NCBI RefSeq assembly: GCF_958295425.1
Contig: NC_081139.1
Coordinates: forward strand, 23,480,888-23,544,887
Length of the DNA: 64,000 nt
Reading direction: 5' to 3'
Source of the DNA: Solea solea
Lineage: Eukaryota > Chordata > Actinopteri > Pleuronectiformes > Soleidae
Made by a program: the position numbers and the translations under genes. Of the stretch, positions 20,413-33,495 are shown in pieces (positions within the stretch are counted from its first letter, which is position 1; each line of letters opens with the position of its first letter). The notes under the pieces were generated by a model. The model ran no database searches. It had not been told where the DNA came from and saw only the letters and a program-made list of their open reading frames with translations.

Positions 20413-23400
20413 TCATGCTAAACAACGTTCCTTCACTTAACTGTGAGTTCACACTACATGAGTGACCAACAATGGGAGCCACAGACATGGGAAGTATAAC
20501 TAATTTGGTTTCATGCCTATAGATGGACCACAGAGCACTGCTGTCTGATCTCTGTCGTGTGTTTTGTCTGCGTATTTCTCTACTTTCCCTCTCATTCTTC
20601 TTCTCCCTGATGAACTGCTGTCGTGTTCCTGTTTGGGGCTCAGCCGCCGTCACCCCGTCCTGGCCTCTGATTGATTGAGGTGACTTGAGTTGTCCCAGAC
20701 TCAAATTCCCAGCAAGAAAAAGGTGCATGAGACACATTGGGTAAGACAGTGGCAGGTCTCCCAAAGCGTTGTATGAATATTTTATACCTAGGAACTGCCA
20801 GTCACAAACAGATTAAGGGTGACAGGCTACGACTTGTAAAACTTGTCAACAAGCGGTGGTGAGGCTTAAACAACAATTAGGATTAAACGTTCCGTTTGTA
20901 ACAATTAGGCGGGCTTATTGACAGATGCACTACCCGGTTTGTACGTCTGTATAAGTGTATAATCACTTACATTTGTTTTTTTGTAGCTATAGAATAAGCC
21001 TTTTAATATACTTAAGCTAAGGGGCTTACATCAATGAGACGACCAATTTGAGCCAAACAACAGAGAGAGTGGGATGCTGGCATTTGCTGCACTCTGCAAT
21101 CTCACCATTAGAAGTCACTAATTCTACCAAGTCTTACAAAGTGTACCACATAGGATGTAGCAATGCAACATTATGGACAACAACTGCCACAAAACAACAA
21201 CAAAAAAATAAAAAGGTCCAACATTCTGTGTAAAATGTGTTTATCCACCTCCACCTTCTTACATCACTCAATTTCTTCCCTCCTCCATAAATCCTTAATT
21301 AAAACCACCAAGGTAGAGTGAGGCTCTTACATCTTTCTGCAACTATTAGCACTGTTCAGGAGAGAGAAAGGAGAGAGCGATGCAGCGCCCAGGACAAATC
21401 GACTGTAAGAAAAGGCACTCAGCTATTGGTTTTGATCTCGCTCTCTCATTTCAGAGATATTTTTTTGTTGAGAAAGACGGTCCATAAAAGGGAACAAGTT
21501 GCAGTCAGATTTGGGGATGAGGGGGAGGGAAGGCAGCAAAGGAGAAGGACTGAACATCAGAGGGCAGACATGCTCAGCACGTGGCAGCTTTTGAACACAA
21601 GAGCTTTCTGAAGGAGTCACATCATGTCGACAAATCTTTATCTGAGGCCACTTAACACGGAGCAAGGACAGTCTCATGTCACAGGCTTGAAGAGCCTTAG
21701 ATCACTTTAGTGACCTTACTGGAAAAAGGCACTCTTTCATGAGTTTTGCTCCCCCATTTCGTGGCGTATTGTTCGTCGGCGAACCAAATCTAACTGGTTT
21801 AGCAGGTGTCAGGAGGATCAGCCTCCTACTTTAACACTGAACCCTCATTTATTTCTCATTAACCAGACCTGAAAGGAATCAGCTCGCTCGTTTTGTCAGG
21901 TACTATTTTGTCAGGTTTGATTGGCCATGCAAATGCGATTCTATTAGTCGCAGATTCATTTGGTGCTGAGCGGGGGCTGACTGTGAGTTTGATCACATCT
22001 CTGCCTGTGTAACATCTGGGGATGGCGATAAGGGTGGTTCCCAGTTGGTGTCCCATCTTTGATGGCTTTCACACAGTGGTAGATGAGAAGGTGGCGTAGT
22101 GCTTCAGAGAACCTTTCATATCTGGTTCTGTAGATACAATATGTGATACGACTATGGTTTTTACACGTGTATTTCCCCTTTGGGTGGCATTCAGACAAGT
22201 GAATGCTTTATATTATAGGGATTAGTGGCAAATACACAATGATTTAAATATGAACTACGCATTCAACAGTCAGAGGTAACACCTTAAATCGACAGAGATC
22301 AATCAACATATTGCAAAACTTGGCAGACTAAATTATATCTGATCCATATAATCACCTGGCTTGAATATGGAAAACAGGGAGGACATTAATCCAGACCTAC
22401 AGTGTCCAAACAAGCGCCTGGAGGAATACAAATGGTTGCAATCTGACAAACATTCAACTCTGAATTCAAATGTCATTTAAGCATAATGTTGGCATTAGCG
22501 ATGGAATGTAAATAATTGCTGTGTAACTGTCCAGTCGAGGCAGATGGCCGCACATTTTTGAGTCTGATTCTGTAAGAGATTCCTTTTTTTATTCTCTCCG
22601 CTGATGCCTAGTGCTTGCTCATAACTGTTGGGTTTATCTATAACATTGTAAATTGTTCTGCCTTACTATGCACATTGCCTTAAGACAATATATGGGCTTT
22701 TCTATACACTTTAAGAACACTTCCACTTTTTAGTGGACAGGTGTGGATAGTAAGCATTCAAATAAGTAATTTATTCAAGAAATGTCATTGGTTCTCTACC
22801 ATCCAGGTCATAGTCACCTTTAGGAGTAAGCTATAGGCTTGTTTGCAGAAGTGAAGAAGCCTCTTGTTCGAGAGATGACGACTTGTACTTATACTTCATC
22901 GTATATCAAGCAAGTATCAAGTCATGTGTTTTGACAAATAAGGTAGTGCTGAATTGTTTAACCTTCATAAAAGTTTATGGGTTCCATTTTTAAAGTTTTC
23001 TTGCATTTTATTACCCTCTGTGGAGGTTATGTTTTTTTTTGTCTGCTTTTGTTTGTTTTCCTGTCTGTTTGTGAGCAGCATAACTCAACAAGTCAAGGAC
23101 AGAGTTGGATAGAATCTTCTGGGTATGTAGGTTATGGCACAAGGAAGAAATGATTAGGTGATCCAGATCTGGATTGTTGTAAACTGAGCAGCCTTGGTGG
23201 AGGTTTGCACTTTCTTGAGTTTTGCTGACCATAACAACGTATATTTCAAAAAGCATTTAAATGCAGTTTTATGTGCCCCTTCTCATGCTTTTCTTTGTAG
23301 CTCTGGCAATAAAAGTTGATTTTAATACCCCATTCTCACTGGCCATTAACATAGCCATTAGCCATGAATGTTTGTGGCAAACCTTACTTTTTACAACCTG

Positions 23401-23951
23401 GCACAGATTTAATTGATCGGGTCAACTGAATGATTGATTAAGAAAGGGACCAAAAGTATAAGTAACAAAGCACTGTAACATTATCACTGGGCTCCATAGC
23501 ATTATTGTTTCATCTTCCTCTGACTCGTTTTCCTTCCAGCCTGTTTGTGATGTCTCAATTCATAAACGTGATAAAGAGGTGAAAAAGAAAACAACATGGA
23601 GTGGAGCAACCTCTGATAACCTTTTTAGTGGGTTCACCCCAGTTCACAAATCCAAGGTATACTCACTAATCTCAGTGTGAAAAAGACTTTTGTGACTCGC
23701 AGGGAAACCAATCATTGATTCATGGGTAAATACAAATGAATGATGTTTCTCAGTGTTGAATTATGTCCTAATAAAATGACAAGTCAGACTAAAACCCCTC
23801 AGATTGATATGGCAGGGTTATAGTTACCAACAGGGTGATTGATTGTATTGTTGGAGCATTGACGTCCAATGTAGAAAAGTTTGCTGCCACTGTGTCCAGT
23901 ACAGGGAGTGTCGGCCACTGTGTTACGGTGTGGTTCACAATGGTAAAAGTA

Positions 23952-24110
23952 TAAAAAAAACTAGGGCTCGACAAAGCAGATGATCCGCATATTTGATTTG
24001 GCAGAGATTTTGCCCTTCCTGATGCAAACCCTCCCATCTTTCTGGGACTGGCACAAGGAGCAAACCGGATGTGGCCCCACTGTGGCTGGGGTCAGTTTAG
24101 AGTGTACAAT
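23952..24110 (-). mobile_element. RTE-like LINE 3' untranslated end
   Basis: In complement the segment reads CTCCTTGTGCCAGTCCCAG, GATGGGAGGGTTTGCATC, AGGAAGGGC, TGCCAAATCAAATATGCGG, ATCATCTGC. This is the typical 3' end of a fish non-LTR retrotransposon related to the RTE-like copies here. It ends near aactagggctcgacaaag instead of the usual gtggcgacccc. Confidence 0.6.
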
Positions 24111-24732
24111 AACAGTGACCAATGGGGATTGGGGACCTGGGATTGGGGAGTAGGGTAAACTGTTTGGTTTATTTTATGGAAAACAATAAATCAATGATCG
24201 CAATAACGGAAAGTGAGGAACAGGGGGAATGGGTATTGTTTAAAAGAAATGAATCTAAAGATAATAATAGAAAAATAAATGTCTTGTTACTCTCACTTAT
24301 TAAAGTGTTACTAAATATTAAAACAAACATGTGTCTCAAACAACTGTCTCACAAATCATTAGTTTGTCTAATTCACAAATTAACAACAAGACTCAGACAA
24401 TTTAACGCAAGATCAGCAGAGGCAAGTGGCTCGCTGAATGCAGCCACCACGAATGACAGGCAGGGAGACGCTTTAGTTTGGCCCCATCATCTGCGGAGAA
24501 TCAGACAGGTCCAGGATTTAATTTGAAAGGCCAGGAAATCACGGGGGCATAAATTAAAAGGATTAAAGACACCAAGGAGAGTGGACAGCACCAACAGCCG
24601 TAACAGCTGAATCCGAAACCATTCTGGATGTCAAGGAGGTGTGTGAGTGGGCAACCTTTACTCCACAGCCAGACTGTGTTCTGAGTTTTGGATAGGATTG
24701 ACTGAAACTGCACACAAGAGGCCAAATGTGAT

Positions 24733-25207
24733 GTTCAGTGTAGGGCTGGGCGACATAACGGTAGTAAGAGTTATAGGCTACCAGTATATTTTTGAAAGAG
24801 ATATGTAGTCTCTGAGCATACAAGCCTAGCTCAGCTGCTCAATCACGCCCCTTGTTCTCCCACCCATGCTACATATTACAACAGACATTTGAACGAAAAT
24901 GTGGCGGACACGGTGCAGGTGGAGAGTGAGCAGTTGGTGGCTAAGAAAAAGAATAATTTCTTGACCATCTTCGTTACTCGTTAATACAAAACAAAAGTTG
25001 AGGTCTCCAGGTTTCTGGTCTCCTGTCTCCGGGTTTCTGTTGTACACACTGGACGCCAGGGTTCAGCTGTCAGCTGAGCAGCCAACTGGTGAGCTAGCGA
25101 GCTAACCCGTTTTGTTCAAAAATATAATTATAATATCGCATATCACCATTTGAACAAATATATCACAATATCAGTTTTGGTCCATATCGCCCAGACCTAG
25201 TTCAGTG
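24733..25207 (+). mobile_element. hAT-like MITE with perfect GTTCAGTG target duplication
   Basis: The 459-bp element (24741-25199) has ends TAGGGCTGGGCGACAT and the complement of TAGGTCTGGGCGATATGG. It is flanked by identical 8-bp repeats GTTCAGTG at 24733-24740 and 25200-25207. It lacks a transposase frame. The 8-bp duplication and TIR support hAT-type mobilisation in trans. The clean duplication makes it one of the younger insertions in the window. Confidence 0.88.
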
Positions 25208-26107
25208 TACACCTACAAGGAACATCTACAAGTGGTGGTGTATACTGGGGAACATATGGTGAAAATATTTGTCTGGGCAGCAGGTATAAAACATGGCTAA
25301 CAAGCTGCTTATCCTTTCTTCAGAGCTCCACTACCAGGTGGTGGATATTCCATTCTTTAACGGTGTGGAAAAACACATTTTCAATCCACATACGGCCATA
25401 AAAATAGCTGGTTTTCAGTCCAAATACCTGAAAAGAGCAGAGTACAAGTAATCCAATAATCAGTAGAAGAAAAGCCGTGAAAGGATTAAAGGATGAAAAG
25501 ATCACTGGAGACACCAAACTATGAAATTAAAAGTTTCAGGTAAATACGCTGAGAAACTAAACCCAACAAGACAGGACAGTGGGTCAGGTCGAGCCATGGC
25601 TTCCAACGACGTCCCAACAGTCTGTGTATACTTGAGCTTTCCCATTAAATGAGTACTTTGACATTTTCACAGTCAAATTTGTTTTATGATAAACAGGACA
25701 TGGAAAACTCCATCTCTACGACATGGGACTGTTAAAGACATTACATTTAACATTGGTGGTATCTAGCCAATAATCCGTTTTTGACGAGGTTTTAGACATT
25801 TCATATCTCTAACTTTACCAGGACTATTCCTCAGTGTTGTATTACCACTTGTCCTGCTGTGGATTGTGTAAAACAGAGAATCCACATATTCCAGCTGCAT
25901 TTCTCTGCCCAGAGCAGCACTTGTCACCTGCAATGCTTTGATACTAGGTTTAAACACACAACCTTGTTGCCAGGATGGAAAGAAGCCGTCACCCAAGAAA
26001 ACACCTGAGGTATTTTCTCGGGCGTCTATTCATTACACAGTATAATTTAAGCCACTTGCAAACGCATTATACTAGAGGATCTGTGAAGATCAGCAGTGAC
26101 AGAAAGG

Positions 26108-26229
26108 TCTGGCTGATTGTACTCAATTCCATTGTAAGCCACTTTGGATAAAAGTGTCTGCTAAATGACATGTAATGTAATGTAATGTAATGTAATGTCA
26201 TGTAATGTGATGTCATGTAATGTCATGTC
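26108..26229 (-). mobile_element. V-SINE-like tail with TAATG array
   Basis: In complement, 26108-26170 reads CATTTAGCAGACACTTTTAT, CCAAAGTGGCTTACAATGG, AATTGAGTACAATCAGCC. This matches 45330-45400 on the plus strand. It is adjoined by a variable (TGTAA/TGTCA) array at 26169-26229, which is probably its simple-repeat terminus. It is a common fish SINE-type conserved core, and I am not certain of the family. Confidence 0.6.
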
Positions 26230-26673
26230 TGACAGAAAATGTCAGTCAACTGTGATACAGAGTTCTTATCACGATGTTTAAGGGGAAAAAAATTACAGTG
26301 GAATACAGAAAACAAAGCAACTGAAGCTCCAGGGTCAGAAATCCGTCAAAAGTCAGAATTGACATTAATTAACGTGCACTACCTCTCAAATGCTGTGTTG
26401 TCATTCCCTATTTGAAGCAACTTCAGCAAATCTGTGCAACATTTAACACGAGGCCCACACTGTGTTCTTTAATTATGAGCCAAAGACCTAACTGGTGGAG
26501 GACATATTAAAGGCTTAAATGGGCCAGAAAAGTATAGAATGGCTCTTTGAACTTACACTGGAGATGAATGACATTCATTCTTGTTTTCTTCAACTAAACA
26601 GGCAATTAAGCAAACAAGGCTTTGAAGCATATTTGTCTCGTTAATATTCATCTATTCAGAGACCAGGGACTTA

Positions 26674-26950
26674 GCTACACACACACACACACACACACAA
26701 ACAAAAACATGTTTTTATATTTTTGTGAGAACACATCACAGACATAATGCATACTCTTACCCTAACCATAACCATCACAAATAAGTGCCTAACCCTAACG
26801 ATTACTCTAACACTCACATAAACCCAGTTTTAACCCTAACCAGGGTTAAAACCAGGTTTTAGCCCTGAAAAAGCCCTTTAAAGTTGTGCAGCCCACACAA
26901 AAAATCCAGATAAAGTCAAAATGTCCTCACAAACGTACGTTTCCATGACG
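26674..26950 (+). repeat. CA-microsatellite plus CCCTAA-type repeat, copy 2
   Basis: (AC)n at 26676-26699 is followed by taccctaaccataaccatcac, aataagtgcctaaccctaac, aggttttagccctgaaaaag, ccctttaaagttgtg and aaaatgtcctcac. The order matches 4427-5105 without its middle insertion. Confidence 0.75.
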
Positions 26951-27189
26951 TCAGATGATGTTACATTGACTTGTATTAATTTGCTGGAGACTTACTATAA
27001 CCTTAACCATGACTACTACTCGCCTATGGTCACAGCAGCAAAGACAGTAAAAGTAGAGTATAAATAATAAATAACAAGCATGCATTTCAACATCTGTGAA
27101 TACAGACTTGAAGATATCGACTATTAACATTATAAAAATAGAATAGGCTGAACGGTATATGCATTAAGTAACCGGAATTTACTGTGAAC

Positions 27190-27340
27190 CGGCACACAAT
27201 GTTATCCCTAAGCGTAACCAAAATCAGATAATGCCTAACTCTAACCTTACCCTAACCACATTTCAAATCTTAGCTCTAAACTAAACCAGTTCCTCGGAAA
27301 ATGACGTTCTGCCTCATTAAGGCCAGATTTTGGTCCCCCA
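27190..27340 (+). repeat. CCCTAA-type repeat fragment, copy 3
   Basis: Words gttatccctaagcgtaacc, taatgcctaactctaacc and ttaccctaacc, followed by attttggtcccc, identify a shorter relative of the 4427 and 26674 blocks. Confidence 0.55.
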
Positions 27341-28499
27341 TGAGCGCTACTCCAGGACCAGTGTTTATGCCAGAAAAGGTCAGAAAGAGGGAACAGATAC
27401 AAGTACAATCACTCACACACACACACACACATACTATGCCTTGTTCACACCAAACTCTTAACACCTGACACGGTGAGCTCCACAAACAAATGTCACTCGG
27501 CAGTGACTGTTCATTGGAGGGCAGACTAATTATAAAACGCGTCGTGTAACAGATTGTATTCTGTTCCAAACAAAAACTTAATTCAAAGACTTTTGTCATT
27601 GCATGTTCTTATTTTAAACTAAGCAGAGAGTATCAGAGTGGAAAATGAAGAAAGTAGCTGTGGGAATGTCTGGTTGCCCTCACTAATTAGGAGCTCCATA
27701 TACTGTAGACCCACGCTCCAGTGGTGAGTAACCAGTACTCGCTCTCTTTCTCTCTCATACACACACACACAAACTCATATTCACTCATCCATAGGCACAC
27801 GAACACTCGCACAACATGCTTTCCCATATTGTTTACAAATCCTCCTGAGATTAAACTGCAGCAGAACAATATCTGAACGCTGTGAAGAGACACACACACA
27901 CGGGTCCTCTGGGTCTGATTGTTAGAGCGAGAGTTCTTCCAGATGAGACACGAGAGCTACTTGAACATTCTGCTCATCTCTCACTTTGCACTGACCACAT
28001 CTCTGTTTCCCCCCTGGTTCAGAAGGAAGGTCTACACCTCTCCATGCTCTGCAGAACCTGATAATGATGCATCCACAGCCAAGTTACTAACACGCAAATA
28101 TCTCATGAGTTTGCCCCGTATTTTGACCGACTCGTAACGTTGTTTCATTCTTCACATCCAGGTTAACTCAAAGCCACTGGAAGCGGGATTGAAGATTTTT
28201 GTGTGGTGACATTTTCACCTTTTTCTCTACGCAGCTCCATAAACATCCATCCATATATATGATATAACTATTTATCCTCACCACTGACGCTACCCCCTCT
28301 CTTCCCCTACTGGCCAAGTACATTTGTTTTCAAGAGAACCAGTAAACACAAGCCGTGGAGTCATGGCCGTGCTGATGAAGAACATACTGAAGAACATTCA
28401 TACCATGAATACAAACTATTAACATGCGGCCGGAGGTACAGGGTCCCACAATGCAATGCATAGAGAACAGAGAGTTGATCCTAAAGATACTTGCAAGTA

Positions 28500-28770
28500 A
28501 ATGGTTTGTATTTATATAGCGCTTTTCTAGTCTTGATGACCACTCAAAGCTTTTGCCACTCACCCATTCACGCACACTTTCATACAGCGCATTTTCTATC
28601 AATCATCTTTCATACCCATTAACACGCTGCCGACACAGCCGTCAGGAGCAACGTGGGGTTAAGTGTCTCGCCCAAGGACACCTCTGCATGTAGACTAGTG
28701 GAGCTGGGAATCAAACCCACAACCTTCGAGTTGAAAGACGACTCGCTCTAACACTGAGATGCTGTCGTCG
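28500..28770 (-). mobile_element. tRNA-derived SINE
   Basis: In complement, a tRNA-like head (CATCTCAGTGTTAGAGCGAG, then GGTTGTGGGTTTGATTCCC, resembling the pol III A and B boxes) leads to GTCCTTGGGCGAGACACTTA, then to the 3' tail AGACTAGAAAAGCGCTATAT. The B-box-like GGTTTGATTCC and the order of parts support a tRNA-derived SINE. It has no coding role. Confidence 0.7.
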
Positions 28771-29961
28771 CCGCAGGTTTTGCAGGTGTCTTTTCCATTC
28801 TCGCCATTTGTTAAAAGCCAGTCTGAGGTTTACTGACAGTCAGACAGTCATTTCCTCTGACAACAGTTTTCTCTGCTTCTTTTTGTCGGCTGTGCCATGA
28901 TGAACGTCTAAATAACACTATCACTGCCTTTACCTTATGCCGTGTTTCCACTACATGCTCCCAGCTCGCCTCTACAGGGTTTGGATGGTTGTCCATTACA
29001 ATGCAGTGCCTCCTCAAAGTGGGCGGAGTCATCACTGCACGGCCGCATGAAACTGCTGCGACTCACAAACTAGTGACTTGTAAAGCAGTTGTCTCCAGTT
29101 TACTGAATCATTAGAATCAGTTAATTAAACATATTTTGCTATTATATTATATTATTATATTTGCATAATATTTGAACAATTTAAGCCTGGGGTCTAAAAC
29201 CTGCACTGCATGTCCCCCCAAGCTTTAATGTGGCACGCCATTTCAATATCAAGATATAATTAGTTATTTATGTGTTTTTTAATGTACAGATTCATTTTGT
29301 ATCATTAATACAATTAACTGTGAACTGTGGTATACTGTATACCGTTCCATATCAACACAAATACTATTTAATATTATTTTTAAACTGTAAACTTAAAGAA
29401 GCTGTTATATTATTAAATATATTATAGCTTTACATATTAGAAGAATCCAGCAGAAAAGCTATAAAAGTACTACCTGTAAGTGGTAATTTTTCAAATGTCA
29501 GGTTATAAAAAACGTTTTCAAGAGAGTGCAGTCTGAGCTAATGGTCCTTCCTTACCACATGCTCACAGTACTTATCCTCTTATCAGACACTTTCCAGTGT
29601 CTGATTATGTATGTTACTGTAGATTGTAGGTGCAAATGCAACACGAAATGAAAGTCATTGTTAAGGCAGTGGTGCCCACACTTCTGGCTAAGGAGACCAA
29701 AACAGGTCACAAGATATGAAAGAACAAGGAAATACATATTTCTGGGCAAAACACTTAAGTCCCAATCAATATTTGATTTCTCTTCCTTTCCACAGAACAC
29801 TTCCCTTCCAGCAATGTTCTTAAATTTCATTTTTCATACTGTTCTCATCTCTGTCACATGAAACCAAACCAAGCCACCGTTGCAGCTGTTTGAGAGAGGT
29901 CAGTTTTGACGAACATGAAGTCATCCCTTTTGGATGTATTATAAAATAAATCAACATTTTA

Positions 29962-30174
<213 letters not shown>

Positions 30175-31425
30175 TCATCAGCAAGGAATGTTGAATTAAA
30201 GGCCAAGTGTGTAAGAATAAGGATTTCTAATGGTTAGACTGTTAGTTTTTATGTTAACAGTAATTATACACTTATACAAATGCTCTTTTGGCTATTATAT
30301 TCAGTTTCTGTTCTTCCTACATCATAAATGACACACTGGGCCAGTCAGGATTGTTGCTCAACTGAAATAAAAAGGTTCATATGGAACTGTGTAGTCCAGT
30401 CAGTAATTGGAGCAAAGCACACAAAGCGGCACAAAGCACAACTTTTATTCCGCTTCTTCTCTGCCAGCAGGGCATGAGCATCCCGTTGGTGTCTTGGCGA
30501 GGACGACAAAAACACAGACAGGGGCAAAGTGGTGAAGTGTTCCGCACACAAACAACACCTATTTTGTTGTTAGCACAGTCAGAGTCCTGGAGAATATGAG
30601 AGAGGTGTTGCTGCTCAAGCAGCGGCTTCGTTTTGTTTGGGGAGAATGTTTGTCTCAATTTGTTTTGACAAAGTCGCTCAATGATGAGATGTTCTCCGAC
30701 GATTCAGAGTGAGGATTGAGAGAGAGAGAGAGAGAAAAAAGGAGGGGAGGAAAAGAAAATCAGGGCAGGGAGAACGGGATGGGAAGGTGAGGAAGAAAGT
30801 GGCTGAGGCTTGTGCAAGGAAATGAGAGATGAAAATACAAAGAAGGCAGTGTGGGGGTGTGGGGGCCTTGAACAGGGAGGACTGACAAAAGCAATCATCA
30901 TCTACAGTGGGATGTCTTAATCTCCTGTGCTGCTGTTACACTCCCCACCAATCCCCGCTAATGATATCTAACATAACGCAAAGCTTGTAATAGCCTGGAA
31001 CCAAACCGGCACTGTTCACCGTGACTTACATTACTCCCATTCAATTGCCTAGAAAATCATATCCTCTGCAGAAATGCTATTCAATCACAGCTTGGCTTGG
31101 TGCAAAAAAAAAAAAAAAGAAAATAGAGAATGGCTCCCTTCTTCTGGCTAAAACTGTCAAGCAAAAATATTCTGTCTGCAACACAGACAAGGAGGAGCTG
31201 TCTGCCAAACTGCTTACAGGAAGTCGTGATGTATTGTGGAGGTGACACTAAAAGATTGAATGGCAGCACCTGCCTTCGCCGCCACACAACCAATCATGTC
31301 AGCTTTTGTGCCAGGCTGCCAAGGATGTATGAAAACACACCCAAACACACGCCCACTTGAGCATTCACACTCGCATCCAAACACATGTTTATGCATCTTA
31401 ACACGGACAATGACACATGTACACG

Positions 31426-31446
31426 CTGGACACACACACACACAGA
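31426..31446. repeat. (AC)n-rich tract
   Basis: A CA/ACACAG run within a long CA-rich neighbourhood (31320-31470). The long frames across it are compositional. Confidence 0.85.
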
Positions 31447-32224
31447 CACACAGACACTCACACACTCCCATACAGCCGCTGAAAGGAGCCCTCTTTAGCC
31501 ACTTAATGATCCTTAAGATGCTAGTTTTCCATTGGCTGAAGCACAGCAAATAAACATGGAGAGGATACACAAGAAAACAAACAAGCCCAATCTGTTTTCT
31601 CAGCTGTGAGCACTGCACGCTGAGGGACGTGTGACTGCTTCAGTGCATGGGCGTGTGTGTGTAAATGTGTGATAATGATTGGGTAGTTTTGTGTGCTCCA
31701 TATCTATCTGTGGATGTGTGTTGATTTCTAAATGAATGTCTCTAGATTCATGTGTGCGTGCATGTGTGTGTGTGTCTGTGTGCTCAATGGAGGGATTGGA
31801 AATGTGACCTGAGGGCCTGGAGGAGAGTGTGTGCTGCTGCTGTGCAGATGAACGTATGTGTGTGTGAGCCGACATCAGTATTCCGCCGGCTGAGAATTAG
31901 TATGAGTGGAGCAACCTCGGAGGAGAAATAAAGTTTGAATTTGACCCATCGGAACATCATCTTCCCAATACTTGCATGATACTTCCGCAATAACCTTGAC
32001 AAAATTGTTCTGAATTCTGTATGTGGTGCGTTTCCTCTTTGCTGAGATATTTTGTGTGCCTCTTGCTACTAACTTTATTATATTATTATTATATAAAGAG
32101 GTAAACAGGTATGGGTTTCACTATGTGCATTATTGTCGCCCCCATCATTGTTTGTCCAGCATGTAGTGACCAAATTATTTTTTTTTATTTACATCATAAC
32201 TGATGTGGAACGATAGAAAACTGC

Positions 32225-32604
32225 ATTTAATGCAGGGGTGTCAAACTCAAATGACCTGGGGGACAATGAGCATCTAATCTGAATAATAAAATAAAAGTGG
32301 GAGATATGATGCAAAATAAATGTATTATTAAATCAATGTATAATGAAGTAAATAACAACACGGACAAATGTAATTAAAGCACCAAAACAAGCTTATAATT
32401 CAGTGTTTACTGTTGAATATAATCTATTTAATAATGTGATAATTATAACACATTTTTATTACAAAAATATTGCCAGCAAACATATTTAGTATTTAGTAAT
32501 CCTGTCACCTTGGTGGCGGCTGTGCCTCAACCACGCACGCTGTGTTTGATAGAAGATGAGGTCGCCGGCCCGCGGGCCACTAGTTTCACACCTCTGGTTT
32601 AGCG
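32225..32604 (+). mobile_element. hAT-like (Charlie-type terminus) MITE
   Basis: The 364-bp element 32233-32596 starts CAGGGGTGTCAAACTCAAAT and ends with TAGTTTCACACCTCTG, an inverted copy. The 8-bp flanks are ATTTAATG and GTTTAGCG, equal at five positions with all three differences transitions, as expected for an aged duplication. The interior is A/T-rich and non-coding. A relative with arms in both orientations is at 34315-34574. Confidence 0.75.
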
Positions 32605-32666
32605 TCTGATTCAGACTTCTAGTTTTTTCTTGCTTCTTGGCTGCATTCAGTATATGGTTCTCTTTG

Positions 32667-32693
32667 TCTCTCTCTCTCTCTCTCTCTCTCTCT
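32667..32693. repeat. (TC)n microsatellite
   Basis: Run of about 13 TC units. Confidence 0.95.
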
Positions 32694-33029
32694 GTAGCAC
32701 TATTGTGTCTGAAGAGTGTATATTTTGTTATAAAGGACAATAACATACATACTTTATTATATTTAGGATAATAACATACATACTTTATTTTATTCTTTTT
32801 ATTCTTTTTCATGGACATATTGTGTTACCCTAACGCTGTCTGGAAGAAAAGTGCCTGTGTGACATTTGGCATGATTTAGAACTGTCTTTTTGTTATTATG
32901 TCACTGAAAAAATACAAATATCGAGAAATAGACTAAATGGAAAAATGCATTCTGACACCTGACCATAACACAACACGACAGGGCCTGTAATGATGTAATC
33001 AAATACATAAACATTACTTTAATATAGAG

Positions 33030-33440
33030 TTGTTCCCCCATTTGCAGCTATAAAAGCTCCCACACTTCTTGGAAGACTGCTTCTGTGGGAATGTGTGCAC
33101 ATTCATTCTGCAGAGCGTTTATGAGGTCAGGCACTGATGTTGCACGAGAAGGCCTGGCTCACAATCTCTGCTCCAGTTCATCCCAAAGGTGCTTGATGGG
33201 GTTGAGGTCAGTGCTCTGTGCGGATCGGTCGAATTCTTCCACACCAACCTCATCAAACCAAGTCTTTATAGTCCTTGCTTTGTGCACTGGGGCACAATCA
33301 CGTTGGAATAGTAAAGGGTTTTCCTCCAACTGTTGTCCCAAAGTTGGAAGCATAGCATCCGAAATGTCTTGGTAGGCTGAAGTGTAAAGATTTCCCTTCA
33401 TTGGACACAAGGGGGATTGAAGAACCTGCATCCAATACTG
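33030..33440 (-). pseudogene. Tc1/mariner transposase C-terminal fragment, catalytically dead
   Basis: On the minus strand the frame includes LPTLGQQLEENPLLFQRDCA, PVHKARTIKTWFDEVGV and AQSTDLNPIKHLWDELEQRL, then a TGA in place of CGA, then ARPSRATSVPDLINALQNE and IPTEA. It is the C-terminal third of a Tc1-type transposase. The second catalytic Asp is kept (codon 33297-33299). The DD34E Glu position is Lys (codon AAG, 33192-33194). It is truncated at the N-terminal side at a TA-rich tract (33455-33490). Confidence 0.88.
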
Positions 33441-33454
33441 GTGTAGCCAAATAC

Positions 33455-33495
33455 TTTATATGTATATATATATATATAATATATATATACAATAT
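33455..33495. repeat. (TA)n tract
   Basis: A TATATA-rich run next to the truncated end of the Tc1 fragment. Confidence 0.85.

Noticed and set aside
28690..28770. Functional tRNA gene
   Set aside because: Box-like motifs are part of a SINE head; no complete cloverleaf is present.
31214..31618. 134-codon minus-strand frame as a gene
   Set aside because: It spans CA-rich simple sequence and codes for Cys/Val-rich low-complexity residues with no family match.
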